This document shows positions 8,036 to 17,160 of a stretch of DNA of 64,000 nucleotides, piece by piece. A program made the translations under genes and the position numbers. Under the pieces are notes generated by a model, which was given only the letters and a program-made list of their open reading frames with translations, was not told where the DNA came from and made no database searches. Within the stretch, counting starts at the first letter, position 1, and each line of letters opens with the position of its first letter. Origin of the DNA: Streptomyces sp. Tu6071 (GTDB lineage: Bacteria; Actinomycetota; Actinomycetes; Streptomycetales; Streptomycetaceae); contig NZ_CM001165.1 of NCBI RefSeq assembly GCF_000213055.1, forward strand, positions 1,116,001 to 1,180,000, written 5' to 3'.

Positions 8036-8863
8036 TCAGACCTTGAGGAACTCCAGGAGGTCCTTGTTGAACTTCTCCTTGTCGCCCGGGACGAGGGCGA
8101 TGCCATGGGAGCCGCCCTCGTAGACCTTGAGTTCGGCGCCGGAGACGAGCTGGGCCGTCTTCTTGCCGGTGGCCTCGAAAGGGACGACCTGGTCGTCGTC
8201 GCCGTGCACGACGAGGGTGGGGATGTCGAACTTCTTGAGATCCTCGTGGAAGTCGGTCCCCGCGAAGGCGTCGACGCAGGCCACCCCGCCCTCGATGGTC
8301 TCGTTCATGGCCATGAGCCAGAACGCGTCCTTGTTGCCCTGGGTGACCTTGTTGCCCTCGCGGTTGGCGCCGAAGAAGCCGACCGCGGTGTCGCGCCAGA
8401 ACTGCGAGCGCTCGGCGAGGATGCCGTTCTTGATGTCGTCGAAGACGCTCTGGGGGACGCCCTCGGGGTTGTCGGGGCCCTGGAGCATGAGCGGCGGGAT
8501 CGCCGAGAGCAGGACGGCCGAGTGAACGCGCTCGGTGCCGTGGCGGCCGATGTAGCGGGCGAGTTCGCCGCCGCCCATCGAGTGCGCGACGAGCGTGACG
8601 TCACGCAGGTCGAGCTGCGTGATGAGGTCGTTCAGGTCGTCGGCGAAGGTGTCGAAGTCGTAGCCGTCGAAGACCGGCGTCGAGCGGCCGTGGCCGCGCC
8701 GGTCGTGCGCGATGCCCCGGTAGCCGGCGTCGGCGACCGCCTTGAGCTGGTCCTGCCAGGCGTCACCGCTCAGCGGCCACCCGTGGATGAAGACGACCGG
8801 GCGGCCCTGGCCCCAGTCCTTGTAGAAGATCTCGACTCCGTCACGCGTCGTGCAGACAGGCAT
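8036..8863 (-). CDS. Alpha/beta hydrolase (non-haem chloroperoxidase-like)
   Basis: The 275-residue protein has the complete catalytic triad of the fold: Ser in VAHSMGGGE near residue 97, Asp in VHGDDDQVVP near residue 228, and His in GGSHGIAL near residue 256. The oxyanion motif HGWPLSGDAW and HDRRGHGRS are typical of the haloperoxidase-like esterases. Physiological role is probably ester hydrolysis rather than halogenation. I chose the start at 8863 because GAGAAGGGA precedes it and the fold begins at once; the longer frame adds an Arg-rich leader. Confidence 0.9.
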   Translation of the reverse strand: MPVCTTRDGVEIFYKDWGQGRPVVFIHGWPLSGDAWQDQLKAVADAGYRGIAHDRRGHGRSTPVFDGYDFDTFADDLNDLITQLDLRDVTLVAHSMGGGELARYIGRHGTERVHSAVLLSAIPPLMLQGPDNPEGVPQSVFDDIKNGILAERSQFWRDTAVGFFGANREGNKVTQGNKDAFWLMAMNETIEGGVACVDAFAGTDFHEDLKKFDIPTLVVHGDDDQVVPFEATGKKTAQLVSGAELKVYEGGSHGIALVPGDKEKFNKDLLEFLKV

Positions 8864-9410
8864 GGTGGTCCCTTCTCGGAGGTGTGGGGCGCGCCCGCGG
8901 TCCCTTGGGTGACCCCCGAGGCGCCGGCAGTTAGGCACCGCGCCTCAATCTTCACTATCACCCGAAAAACGGCAAATCGCATATTGCGACGAGGGGTACC
9001 TGGAGCAGGTGGAGTCGTCCGCCCACGCAACCTCCGCCACCTCGCCGCTCAGACCCTCCCGAACCCAAGCCCTTCCGTATCCGGCCGGTGCGGCCAACCC
9101 GGGCACAGGGACCTGTTCACCCCCGAGTGCGGGCTCGGCCGGGATAGCGGCGCCACGAGACGAGCGGAAAGGCGGTGCGCACGGTGTCGAGGCCACACCG
9201 AGTTGCCGAAGATCGGGTAATCGCCCTACCGGCAGGGGTGCACCTGCCCGGGCGAGGTGCCCGTCCCGGCGCCGCCGACTGTGCGGGCGGATTCCGGCCG
9301 GCAACGGATCGCCGCTTCCATGCCACCGTCACCGCCGCGGCACTCCGGCGCTGGAGCCACCAGTGATCCGCCGGACGGAACCTGGTGCGTACGCGTCCGC
9401 CCCATCTCGT
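8864..9410. other. Intergenic stretch, about 550 bp, between divergent genes
   Basis: It contains an AT-richer run at 8945-8990 that may hold the promoter of the hydrolase gene. No gene is supported on either strand. Confidence 0.45.
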
Positions 9411-9456
9411 TTGACATATCGCTAGGGCCCTAACATTATTGGTTAGGTGGCTAGCG
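9411..9456 (+). promoter_or_regulatory. Promoter overlapped by a long dyad; leaderless start of the marR-like gene
   Basis: TTGACA (9411-9416), a 17-bp spacer and CATTAT (9434-9439) form a good -35/-10 pair. An interrupted palindrome covers it: CGCTAG-3-CCTAAC-7-GTTAGG-3-CTAGCG at 9420-9456. The GTG start of the gene at 9447 falls about seven bases after the -10, so the mRNA is likely leaderless and the dyad is the probable site of autorepression by the MarR product. Confidence 0.75.
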
Positions 9457-9914
9457 AAAAGATGCACGGACAGCACGAGTCCGCGGGTGCGTGGGCGAAG
9501 CGGTACTACCAGACCAGTCAAGCGGCTCTGGAATCGGTCCTGCGCCCCTACGGGCTCGGGCCGACCCAGTGGTACGTGCTGTATCACCTGGCTCACGACG
9601 GTCCGACCAAGCAGCGCGACCTCGTGCGCGCGCTGCGCATAGAGCGGGCCACGATGACCGGCGTCGCGTCCGCACTGGTCCGCAAGGGGTTCGTCGAACA
9701 GACACCCGACCCCGGAGACATGCGTCAGAAGACGCTGCGCCTGACCGAACCTGGCCGCGAACTGTGGACACGGCTGCCCGACCCCGTCGCCCGCATCCTC
9801 GCCGTCGCCTTCGATGGCGTGAGCGAGGAGGAGCAGGCACGGGTCGCCGCCGTGCTGCGCGGGGCCACCGAACGACTCGCCCACCATCTGAAGGAAGAGA
9901 CAACCCCCTCATGA
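9447..9914 (+). CDS. MarR-family transcriptional regulator
   Basis: The 155-residue protein has the MarR winged-helix core: LGPTQWYVLYHLAHDG, TKQRDLVRALRIERATMTG as the recognition region, then the wing PDPGDMRQKTLRLTEPGRE. MarR proteins bind palindromic operators as dimers and release them on binding phenolic or oxidised ligands. It overlaps the next gene by 4 bp (ATGA), so the reductase is in the same operon and likely under its control. The GTG start sits inside the operator-promoter; ATG 9462 is an alternative but has no ribosome site. Confidence 0.88.
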   Translation: MASEKMHGQHESAGAWAKRYYQTSQAALESVLRPYGLGPTQWYVLYHLAHDGPTKQRDLVRALRIERATMTGVASALVRKGFVEQTPDPGDMRQKTLRLTEPGRELWTRLPDPVARILAVAFDGVSEEEQARVAAVLRGATERLAHHLKEETTPS

Positions 9915-10726
9915 CGATCCTCGTCACCGGCGCCACCGGACTGGTAGGCGCGCGCCTCCTGCCCCGCCTCGTCGATGCCGGCATCGACTGCCGCGCCCTC
10001 GTCCGCCCCGGCAAGTCCGCCCCCGAAGGCGCCACGCCCGTCGAAGGCGACATCCTCGACCCCGCTTCCCTCGACGGGGCACTCGACGGCGTCACCGACG
10101 TCGTCCACCTGGCCGCCCTGTTCCGCACCCAGGACACGGCCGCCATCCACCGCACCAACGTCGAGGGCACCCGCAATCTCATCGCGGCGACCAGGGCCCA
10201 GGCCCCGCAGGCACGCTTCACCATGGCCAGCACCAACCTCGTCTACGGCTCCGGCCTGACCCGCCCCGCCCGCGAGGGCGACCCCACCACCGCCGACCTC
10301 CCCTACCCGGCCAGCAAAATCCTGGCCGAGGCCGACCTCAAAGCCAGCGGCCTCAACTGGAACATCCTGCGCTTCGGCTTCGTCTACGGCGACAAGGACG
10401 GCCACCTCGAATCCGCCCCCGCCCTCATGGGCGGCTGGAAGTGGCACCCCGCCCAGACCCTCAGCCTCATCCACCACCGCGACATCGCCACCACCGTGAG
10501 GCTTGCCCTCGCCGGGGCGCTCGACGGACACACCGTCAACGTCGTGGACGAGGCCCCCACCACCATCTACGAAATCGCCCAGATCGTCGGCGCCCCCTAC
10601 GAGCCCTCCGCCGAACCACTCCACGACCCCTGGACGGGCCGCGCCGACGGCACCCTCCTGCGCACCCTGGGCTTCACCCCCACCGTCCCCACCGTCCACC
10701 AGGCCCAGCGCGACGGCCTGCTGTAA
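9911..10726 (+). CDS. NAD-dependent epimerase/dehydratase-like reductase
   Basis: The 271-residue protein is an extended SDR. TGATGLVGARLLPRL at the start is the GxxGxxG dinucleotide site, VVHLAALF is the following strand, and LPYPASKILAEADL gives the active-site YxxxK, with STNLVYGSG as the Ser strand. The second half (DEAPTTIYEIAQIVGAP) is the substrate lobe. Substrate is not evident. It is translationally coupled to the MarR gene, which suggests a detoxifying reductase induced by the ligand that regulator senses. Confidence 0.88.
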   Translation: MTILVTGATGLVGARLLPRLVDAGIDCRALVRPGKSAPEGATPVEGDILDPASLDGALDGVTDVVHLAALFRTQDTAAIHRTNVEGTRNLIAATRAQAPQARFTMASTNLVYGSGLTRPAREGDPTTADLPYPASKILAEADLKASGLNWNILRFGFVYGDKDGHLESAPALMGGWKWHPAQTLSLIHHRDIATTVRLALAGALDGHTVNVVDEAPTTIYEIAQIVGAPYEPSAEPLHDPWTGRADGTLLRTLGFTPTVPTVHQAQRDGLL

Positions 10727-10736
10727 GGGGAGCAAC

Positions 10737-10787
10737 GCGCGGCGCTGCGGCGGGTATCAGTCTCCCGGAGCCGCTGCGGCGCCGCGC
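10737..10787. terminator. Hairpin ending the marR-reductase operon
   Basis: Arms 10737-10753 and 10771-10787 pair over 17 bp with two G-U-type mismatches, starting 10 bases past the TAA stop. Confidence 0.7.
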
Positions 10788-10985
10788 ACCGACAGCAATG
10801 CCCCCTGCCCTGTGCCGCCCGCGTACGGCTCCATGATTCCCTCCATGTCAGCGCGACGACCGTTGCGCGAGCCATCACCGTCGCAGGTGGCACCCGGTCC
10901 AGGAACGGCCGGCCTGGAAGTTCGCATGAGCGGCCGGACAGTTCCCAGGTGGGGGTTGGGGCGGGTTCTCCTCGTGGTCCCGGCG

Positions 10986-11840
10986 TCAGAGCACGACGTC
11001 GGCGAGTCGGCGGATCTCGTCGATGTCGTCGCTGGTCGGGTTGAGGATCAGCTCATCCGCACCGATGGCTTCGAACTCATCGACGGTCTTCTTGACCACG
11101 TCCGCCCCTCCGCTCACCGCGGACGCGATGAAACCGGCTGTCTCCGCTCCCGCGGTGGAGTAGTAGTCGTAGACGTTCGCGCGCCCGCCCTCGGCATCCT
11201 TGATGGCGTAGTAGGCGATGGCGACCAAGTACGGAGAACCCTCGCGTCCGGCCTCCTTCCAGGCTGCGCGCACGCTGTCGAAGGAACCGGCGATCATGTC
11301 CGCCGGTACCGAAGCGCCGATGTAGCCGCGGCCGGAGCGCGCCACCCGGTTGTACGAGGCCCGGACCATGCCACCGAAGAGCAGAGGCACCTCACGGCTG
11401 CCCTTGGGCACCAGCGGGTTGTCGCAGCCGGCGGGGGTCTCGCCGCGCCACACGCTCTTGTAGGTCTCGATGTCGCGGTCGAGCCGCTTGCCCGTGCCGC
11501 GCGCGCCCAGGCCCTCCACGACGAAGTCGTCGGCCCGTCCTCCAAGGCCGATGCCGAGGGTGAGACGCCCGCCCGAGACACCGTCGATGCCCTGTGCTTC
11601 CTTGGCCAGGAGGTGAGCGGGCCAGACCGGGCCGAGCAGGACGTTGCTGATGAGCCCGATCCTGCTGGTGGCGCCCGCCGCCGCCGCGAGCGCGACCGTG
11701 TCCATCACCCCCGGGTAGGCGATACGGCCCACGCTGCCCAGGGTGGAGAAGCCCGCGTCCTCGGCACGCCGTGCCCATTCCGGAATGATGTCCGCTTTGA
11801 CATCGCGTATCTGATTGGGGATCCCGATACCGATCTTCAT
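10986..11840 (-). CDS. LLM-class flavin-dependent oxidoreductase
   Basis: The 284-residue protein starts MKIGIGIPNQ and shows the luciferase-like TIM-barrel marks ARRAEDAGFSTLGSVGR, AAAAGATSRIGLISNVL, LAKEAQGIDGVSGGRLTLGI (including the G-R-L-x-L-G-I-G block) and VPLLFGGMV. These bind reduced FMN or F420; Streptomyces members are often F420-dependent, but the cofactor cannot be told by eye. I placed the start at 11840; the upstream extension is Pro-rich and untypical. GAGCACAGCTC just upstream contains a weak ribosome site. Confidence 0.88.
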   Translation of the reverse strand: MKIGIGIPNQIRDVKADIIPEWARRAEDAGFSTLGSVGRIAYPGVMDTVALAAAAGATSRIGLISNVLLGPVWPAHLLAKEAQGIDGVSGGRLTLGIGLGGRADDFVVEGLGARGTGKRLDRDIETYKSVWRGETPAGCDNPLVPKGSREVPLLFGGMVRASYNRVARSGRGYIGASVPADMIAGSFDSVRAAWKEAGREGSPYLVAIAYYAIKDAEGGRANVYDYYSTAGAETAGFIASAVSGGADVVKKTVDEFEAIGADELILNPTSDDIDEIRRLADVVL

Positions 11841-12036
11841 GAGCTGTGCTCCTTGTGCGAGTGGTGGGTGGGTCGGATCTTCGTGCTTCCCCGTGGCATC
11901 GCCCTGCGGCGCTTGCCGCTCCTTCGGAGGCTCGGGAGTGATGGGCGGTGGAGGTGCCCTGGGCGTCCGGTGAGCCGGAGCCACCGGCAGGACAACGGCG
12001 GAGTGGCGTGCCCCGTATCACGGATGTCCGCGTGTC

Positions 12037-12828
12037 CTACGGATGCCCCCCGTCGAGGGGCAGATCAATTCCGTTGGCCAGGCGGTTCTCCAGCAGGAAC
12101 CGGCTGGCGCCGACGACGTCGGCCATGCGGCCGAGCTCACCGGTCAACGTCTGCGCCCGGAATGTGGCCAAAGCGTCGCTCAGTTCAGGTTTGCCTTGCC
12201 AGAACGGGCTGTCGCCGATGGGCCCGGGGTGGATCGCGTTCACCCGGACCGGCGCGAGCTCGGTGCTCAAGGTCCGCACCATGCCGGTCACGGCGGCGTT
12301 GACGGCCGTCAGGATCGTCGAACCGGGATACGGGTAGTCCTTGGCGCCGCCGCCGAACAGCAGCACCGCCGCATCCGGCGCCAGTCGTTCCGCGAGGGCG
12401 GATATGACGGCCGTGTACCCGACGATCTTGGTCACGGCCAACGTGCTGGCGGCCGCTATGTCGAAGCCGGACAGGGTGTTCCGGTCGCGGACCATCCCGG
12501 CCAGGACGAGCCGGTCGAGTCGCCCGACCGGGGCGAGTGCCGCGGCCACGGTCTCCGGACGGCTGAGGTCAAGCGCCAGGCCGGTGACCGCGTCGGCACA
12601 AGGTCGGCCGCCGCTCGTGGTGAGGGCCGGTGGATGGCCGGGCACGGTGGAGCTGCTCTGAGCGGCACCACGTGCCCCCGCCGCCTCGGCGGTGAGTTCG
12701 GAGGCCACGGTCTCGGCCCGGTCGGCGTCGCGCCCGGTGATGACCACCTTCGCGCCGTCGCGCAGGTAAGCGGCCGCCAGTTCGCGTCCGGTGCCCTGTG
12801 TGGCGCCGACGATGAGGATGCTGGTCAA
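12037..12828 (-). CDS. SDR-family protein lacking the Tyr-x-x-x-Lys pair
   Basis: The 263-residue protein has a Rossmann nucleotide site (VGATQGTGRELAAAYL, then TGRDADRAE) and ends like an SDR (RVNAIHPGPIGDSP, LPLDGGHP). The active-site region reads KDYPYPGSTILTAVNAAV, where Tyr and Lys would be expected as YxxxK; no Lys follows at the right spacing. A 30-residue Ser/Pro/Gly-rich insert (about residues 50-80) separates the second and third strands and is unusual. It may be an inactive or altered reductase. It lies between the LLM oxidoreductase and a hemerythrin-like gene on the same strand. Confidence 0.78.
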   Translation of the reverse strand: MTSILIVGATQGTGRELAAAYLRDGAKVVITGRDADRAETVASELTAEAAGARGAAQSSSTVPGHPPALTTSGGRPCADAVTGLALDLSRPETVAAALAPVGRLDRLVLAGMVRDRNTLSGFDIAAASTLAVTKIVGYTAVISALAERLAPDAAVLLFGGGAKDYPYPGSTILTAVNAAVTGMVRTLSTELAPVRVNAIHPGPIGDSPFWQGKPELSDALATFRAQTLTGELGRMADVVGASRFLLENRLANGIDLPLDGGHP

Positions 12829-12909
12829 CTCGTTTTCAGCCTTTCATCGAGGTGCGTGGTATCGCGGTCCGTCGCCCAGTCATGCCGACTGCTCATCCGA
12901 AGGAGCTCG

Positions 12910-13629
12910 TCAAGCCGCTGCGGCCAGCCGCCGCCGGTAGCGCGCGTACTCCCGCGGGCCGCTGACGGCGAGCTGCGTGAACAGATCGGGAGGCAAGGAG
13001 GCTTCGAGCACCCCGTACAGTTCCGGATCGATGTCGTGCAGCAGCATGCCGAAGAACAGGGGGTACTGTTCCGGCCGCAGGCAAGCGATCCCGTGCATCC
13101 CCACCTCGCCCCACTCCGGCGCGCTCAGCCACGTGTCGATGAGGACGAGTGCGTGGGTCTCCTCGGCTTTCAGATGCGCCTCCACGACCGGGATCAGCTC
13201 GCGCAGCGCGTCCACGACGGCCCCGCGGCGCACCGCGTCGGGGTTGGCCCGCCAGGACGCGGCCGCGCCGGTGAGCGTGGCCAACCCCCGGTCGATCCCG
13301 GCGTGGTCGGCCTGCATCGTGGCCAGCACGGGCGCGGCGTCTGCCGGGGCGCGCTCGGCGAGCTTCGGCCAGACGAGTACGTCCTCGCCCTCATGATGGG
13401 CGTGCAGGATCAGGGTGACGAAGTCGATGTGGTCGGCGACGACCTCGACGCGCTCACCGTCTCCCGCCCCGGTGTCCTCGACGTACGCGGGGAGATCAGC
13501 CAACTCCCTGCGCAGCATGGCGTGGATGGCGTACATATCACGGCTGTCGGCCGGTGAGTCGTTGCCGGCCGGCTCGGGGTGGTCGGGGGGCGCGCCGCCG
13601 GGTGCGGGTGCGGATTCGGGCTCAGTCAC
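12910..13629 (-). CDS. Hemerythrin-like (HHE) domain protein
   Basis: The 239-residue protein holds helix motifs of HHE domains: MYAIHAMLRREL, VTLILHAHHEGEDVLVWPKL (H-x-x-x-E), MQADHAGIDRGL and EAHLKAEETHALVLI, which supply His/Glu ligands for a di-iron site that binds O2 or NO. A Pro/Ala-rich head of about 30 residues precedes them. Start GTG 13629 is preferred because GGAGAG lies upstream. The tail FGMLLHDIDPELYGVLEASL is common in actinobacterial HHE proteins. Function in redox or nitrosative stress is plausible but not shown. Confidence 0.85.
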   Translation of the reverse strand: MTEPESAPAPGGAPPDHPEPAGNDSPADSRDMYAIHAMLRRELADLPAYVEDTGAGDGERVEVVADHIDFVTLILHAHHEGEDVLVWPKLAERAPADAAPVLATMQADHAGIDRGLATLTGAAASWRANPDAVRRGAVVDALRELIPVVEAHLKAEETHALVLIDTWLSAPEWGEVGMHGIACLRPEQYPLFFGMLLHDIDPELYGVLEASLPPDLFTQLAVSGPREYARYRRRLAAAA

Positions 13630-14424
13630 GGATGCTCTCCAGTGCAGGCATGGTGCCGTCCGCGGCGGAGCGGATCGGCCGGTCCGTCGCGGGAGCATGA
13701 TGTGCAGGCACATGCCCGTAATCGATCGCGCTACGCGTCATCCGCCAAGTGCTGACTTACCCTCAGGCACCGGCTGACAGGCGGCAGAAGTCGTCAACCC
13801 GAAGGGGGAAAGGTGCTGGCCGCTGCGCACCGTGCCCACCGGCCGGATCATGCCCGACCACCGGCCTCCCCGGCGTCCAACGGCTCTGCGTCGAGCTTGT
13901 CCTGCCTCGGCGGCCGTGCGGGAGCGGTACCGCGAGCGGCCCTCAGCCGTCCCGCTGCTGGGCGGCACCATCTCGGCCGCCGGCGTCCTCGCGTGTCACT
14001 GGAGCAACGGACAGGTCGGCCCGTCACGTACACCGTGAGTGCGGTCGCCTGGGCAGCCGTGCGGAACATCGGCCTCGGCCGCCACCATGACCTCCGGCTA
14101 CTCGCTCGGCTCAGTCGTCCAGCGCGAGGTGATCACGCTCGACCTCGACCTGCTCCGTTGCCTGGCCGGGACAGTGGACCGGCCGGCGAGGAGCGAGACG
14201 TCAACGATCCCGCGCTGGGGCCCGTGGCCTCTCATACACTCTCCAGGTCCCCGGCACCCGGCAGGAGTGGAAGCACATGGCAGCCCCCTCGGGCAGCAGG
14301 GGGTGAGGGTGACGGAGCGCAGGAGGCACGGTCGTGAGCGGGCGGACGGGCGCTCGCCCCACAGCCGTCCGGCCGGCAGCTGCAAGGGTTGTCGAGCCGC
14401 CGCGGCGGCGGTGCGGACGCGGGC
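13630..14424. other. Intergenic stretch, about 800 bp
   Basis: I find no gene with a recognisable fold or ribosome site here. A short plus-strand frame near 13920-14038 (LLGGTISAAGVLACHWSNGQ) might be a scrap, but it has no good start and no homologue I recognise. Confidence 0.4.
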
Positions 14425-15489
14425 TCAGGCACGGCGGCCGTCCGGGGCGAGGAGCCGGCCCGCGCGCTTGCGGGTGCGCAACAAGATGGCGCTGTCGAGA
14501 ACCGCGCCAGCGCCGAGCAACTCCTCCAATCGGGTCTGGAAGCGGTCGGCCTGGAGCAGTCCGCTCGTCCAGGCCGTCACGACAAGTGCGGCGGGGCCGG
14601 TCGTTGACAGGCAAAGCCGCACGCGTGGGTCGACACACAGCCGTGCGAGCGCGGCCTCGCGCCGCACGGGTGGTGCCGCGCACCACCACACCCCGGCGAC
14701 CGGGCGCCCGGTCCATGGTTGCGCGAGCTCGCAGCGAAGGACGAGCGCTCCGGCGCCGAGGAGCCGGTTGACCTGCCGCCGTATCGTCGCGGCGGGCCGT
14801 CCCGTGCGGACCGCGAGGTCGACCGCGCGAGTGCGGCTGTCCTCGGCGAGAGCGGCGACGAGCGGCGCGTACACGGGCGACTGGAGGTCGATCGGGCCCG
14901 CGGTGAGCGGGGCCCGCGTGCGGGTGGCCCGCGGGTGGGCGCCGATTGTCGCGCACTGGGCCGGGTCGAGCGCGCCGAGGCGCCAGCCGCCGCCGTCCCG
15001 GTGGACCATCGTGCCGAGATGGCTGCGCAGCGCGGTGATGCCGGGCACGCGGCTCACCTCGTCCAGGAGCAGCCGGGACAGTTCGGCGAAGGAAGAGGCG
15101 GCGAGGGTCAGGACGAGTTGTCTCCCGCGCGCGGCGAAGGCGAGGCCGCGCACGAATGGAAGGGCCTCCAGTGCGCTGACCACGGTGTCCAGGTCGGCGA
15201 GAGCGCAGTCGACCTCGACGAGCGCACGCTGCGCGGTGGCTCCGCCGACCCCGCTCGGCGGGCTCGCGCAGAGCCAGGCGAGACGCCGCTCGCGCAGCCG
15301 GGCCCAGCGCGCGGCGAGTGCCGTGGGAGAGGCACCGAGGACGGGGGCGAGGGCGCTCCACGGGATACGGGGGGCGAGTTGGAGGGCGTGGAGGAGGGCG
15401 AGGTCGGACTCGGTGAAGGGGGTGGGTGGTGCAGGCCCACCCGGATGCGCGTTTTCGGCGCGGGAGGGGCCTTCGGCGCGTGTTTCCAC
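14425..15489 (-). CDS. Lrp/AsnC-family transcriptional regulator, double-unit type
   Basis: The 354-residue protein has two DNA-binding helix-turn-helix units. The first is near residue 30 (TESDLALLHALQLAPRIPW to LGASPTALAARWARLRERRL) and the second near residue 190 (SPVYAPLVAALAEDSRTRAV to TIRRQVNRLLGAGAL), with RAM-like ligand regions after each. This tandem arrangement is common in Streptomyces. The start GTG 15489 has GAGAAGGA ten bases upstream; the longer frame would overlap the divergent SDR promoter. It is divergent from the SDR at 15609 and may control it. Confidence 0.85.
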   Translation of the reverse strand: METRAEGPSRAENAHPGGPAPPTPFTESDLALLHALQLAPRIPWSALAPVLGASPTALAARWARLRERRLAWLCASPPSGVGGATAQRALVEVDCALADLDTVVSALEALPFVRGLAFAARGRQLVLTLAASSFAELSRLLLDEVSRVPGITALRSHLGTMVHRDGGGWRLGALDPAQCATIGAHPRATRTRAPLTAGPIDLQSPVYAPLVAALAEDSRTRAVDLAVRTGRPAATIRRQVNRLLGAGALVLRCELAQPWTGRPVAGVWWCAAPPVRREAALARLCVDPRVRLCLSTTGPAALVVTAWTSGLLQADRFQTRLEELLGAGAVLDSAILLRTRKRAGRLLAPDGRRA

Positions 15490-15608
15490 AGGTGCGATGT
15501 CCTTCTCGTGCCGCTCGCCTACGGTCGCCTGAACGATGGCGCGCCTTCGGCACCAGGGCGCCGAAGACGCGTGAAGCGTCACGTACTTCAATGAATGCGG
15601 GTGATCTC

Positions 15609-16370
15609 ATGACGACGGCGACGGGCGTACTCGCGGGGCGGGTTGCGCTGGTGACAGGAGCGGGTCAGGGTATCGGCGCGGGTATCGCGCGGGCGCTCGC
15701 CGACGAGGGCGCGGACGTGGCTGTGCTCGACCTCGACGCAGGGCGGGCTGAGGCGGTCGCGGCGGAGGTGGGCGGACTCGCGGTGCGCTGCGACGTGAGT
15801 GACGCCGCACAGGTCGCGGCAGCGGTCGCGACGATTGTCGAGCGCTTCGGCACCGTCGATGTCCTCGTCAACAACGCGATGGCCCAGCGTCCCGGCGTCC
15901 CGCTCGCGGAGCTGGCAGAGGAGGACTTCGCACTCACCTATCGCGTGGGCCCCTTGGGTAGTTTCCTGCTCATGCGCGCGTGCTTCCCCTACCTGCGCGC
16001 GTCGGAGGGCGGGGGGCGGATCGTCAACTTCCGGTCGGGCTCGGAGCTCGACGGACTCGCGGGCTACGGGGCGTACGTGACCGCCAAGGGCGGCATCGCG
16101 GCGCTCACGCGCGTCGCGGCACGCGAGTGGGGCACATACGGCATCACCGTCAACGCGATCTCTCCCTTCGTCCTGAGCGAGCGGGCGCGGCACTGGTTCG
16201 CCGATCGCCCCGAGGAGCTGTCCGGTCTGCTGGCGAAGACCTCGCTGCGGCGCGCGGGCGATGCCGAGGCCGATGTCGGCCGCGCGGTCGTCTTCCTCGC
16301 TGGCCCGGACGCGGCGTACATCACGGGGTGCACGCTCCCTGTGGACGGTGGCGGACAGTTTTTCAGCTGA
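15609..16370 (+). CDS. SDR-family oxidoreductase
   Basis: The 253-residue classical SDR has TGAGQGIGAGIARAL for nucleotide binding, an acidic end to strand 2 (VLDLDAGR, favouring NAD), the catalytic YVTAKGG (Tyr and Lys) with Ser in FRSGSELDGL, and the terminal DGGGQFFS. The usual NNAG reads NNAM. ATG 15609 has little ribosome site; ATG 15591 is in frame and possible. It is divergent from the Lrp-type regulator and 90 bp upstream of a response regulator. Confidence 0.88.
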   Translation: MTTATGVLAGRVALVTGAGQGIGAGIARALADEGADVAVLDLDAGRAEAVAAEVGGLAVRCDVSDAAQVAAAVATIVERFGTVDVLVNNAMAQRPGVPLAELAEEDFALTYRVGPLGSFLLMRACFPYLRASEGGGRIVNFRSGSELDGLAGYGAYVTAKGGIAALTRVAAREWGTYGITVNAISPFVLSERARHWFADRPEELSGLLAKTSLRRAGDAEADVGRAVVFLAGPDAAYITGCTLPVDGGGQFFS

Positions 16371-16460
16371 GGAGGTCCATCAGGCTCGGGCGGGAAACAC
16401 GGCTTCCGCGGCCCCGCGGTCGTGGCGGTTGCCGCTCCCCGTACGACTACCGTTGCCCTC

Positions 16461-17105
16461 ATGACCCTCCTGACCGTCGTCGTGGCCGACGACGAGCGCC
16501 TCGTGCGTGAGTCCTTCGCCGCGATCCTCGACGCAGAAGAGGGCATCCAGGTCCTGACGACGGCCGGGGACGGGGCCGCGTGTGTCGAGGCGGCGCGGAG
16601 GCTGAGCCCCGATGTCGTGCTCGCAGATGTACGGATGCCGCTGCTCGACGGGGTCGAGGTGGCGCGTGCGCTCGCGAACACGCCGATCGGCGTCGTGCTC
16701 ATCACAGCCTTCGACGAGGACACCGTGCTGCGAGCCGCACTGCGCCTGGGGGCCAGCGGATTCCTCCTCAAGGACGCGAGCCCGGCGCTGCTCGTGGAGG
16801 CCGTGCGCGCCGCCGCGCGCGGTGACGCGCTCGTCTCCCCCTCGCTCACCCTGCGCCTGCTGCGCGGGCTGGCCCCCCAGGACCCGGAGCCGACCGTGCT
16901 CAGCGCGCGCGAACAGGAGATCACCGAGCACGTCGCCCAGGGCCGCACCAACCAGGAGATCGGCACCGCCCTTGGGCTCTCCCTTTCCTCCGTCAAGACC
17001 TACCTCGACCGTGTCCGCACCAAGCTCGGCTTACGTAATCGGGTCGAGATCGCAGCCTGGGCCTGGGAACGGGGGCTCGTGCAGGCAGGGGGCAGAGGAC
17101 GCTGA
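16461..17105 (+). CDS. LuxR-type two-component response regulator (NarL family)
   Basis: The 214-residue protein has a receiver domain with acidic pocket VVADDERLV, phosphoryl-acceptor Asp in VVLADVRMPLLDG near residue 53, Thr in VLITAFD and Lys in GFLLKDASP. A GerE-type helix-turn-helix follows: LSAREQEITEHVAQGRTNQE and SLSSVKTYLDRVRTKLGL. It would bind DNA once phosphorylated. The natural partner is the NarL-type kinase at 18168, now frameshifted and separated by an SDR gene on the other strand. Confidence 0.93.
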   Translation: MTLLTVVVADDERLVRESFAAILDAEEGIQVLTTAGDGAACVEAARRLSPDVVLADVRMPLLDGVEVARALANTPIGVVLITAFDEDTVLRAALRLGASGFLLKDASPALLVEAVRAAARGDALVSPSLTLRLLRGLAPQDPEPTVLSAREQEITEHVAQGRTNQEIGTALGLSLSSVKTYLDRVRTKLGLRNRVEIAAWAWERGLVQAGGRGR

Positions 17106-17160
17106 ACCGCCGGGCGGTGCCGGCGGCGGCAGGGAAGCGCCTCCGGCCCGCCGCCCGCGC

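Noticed and set aside
7946..9220. 424-codon plus-strand frame over the hydrolase gene
   Set aside because: Shadow of the alpha/beta hydrolase on the other strand, with a highly acidic low-complexity sequence.
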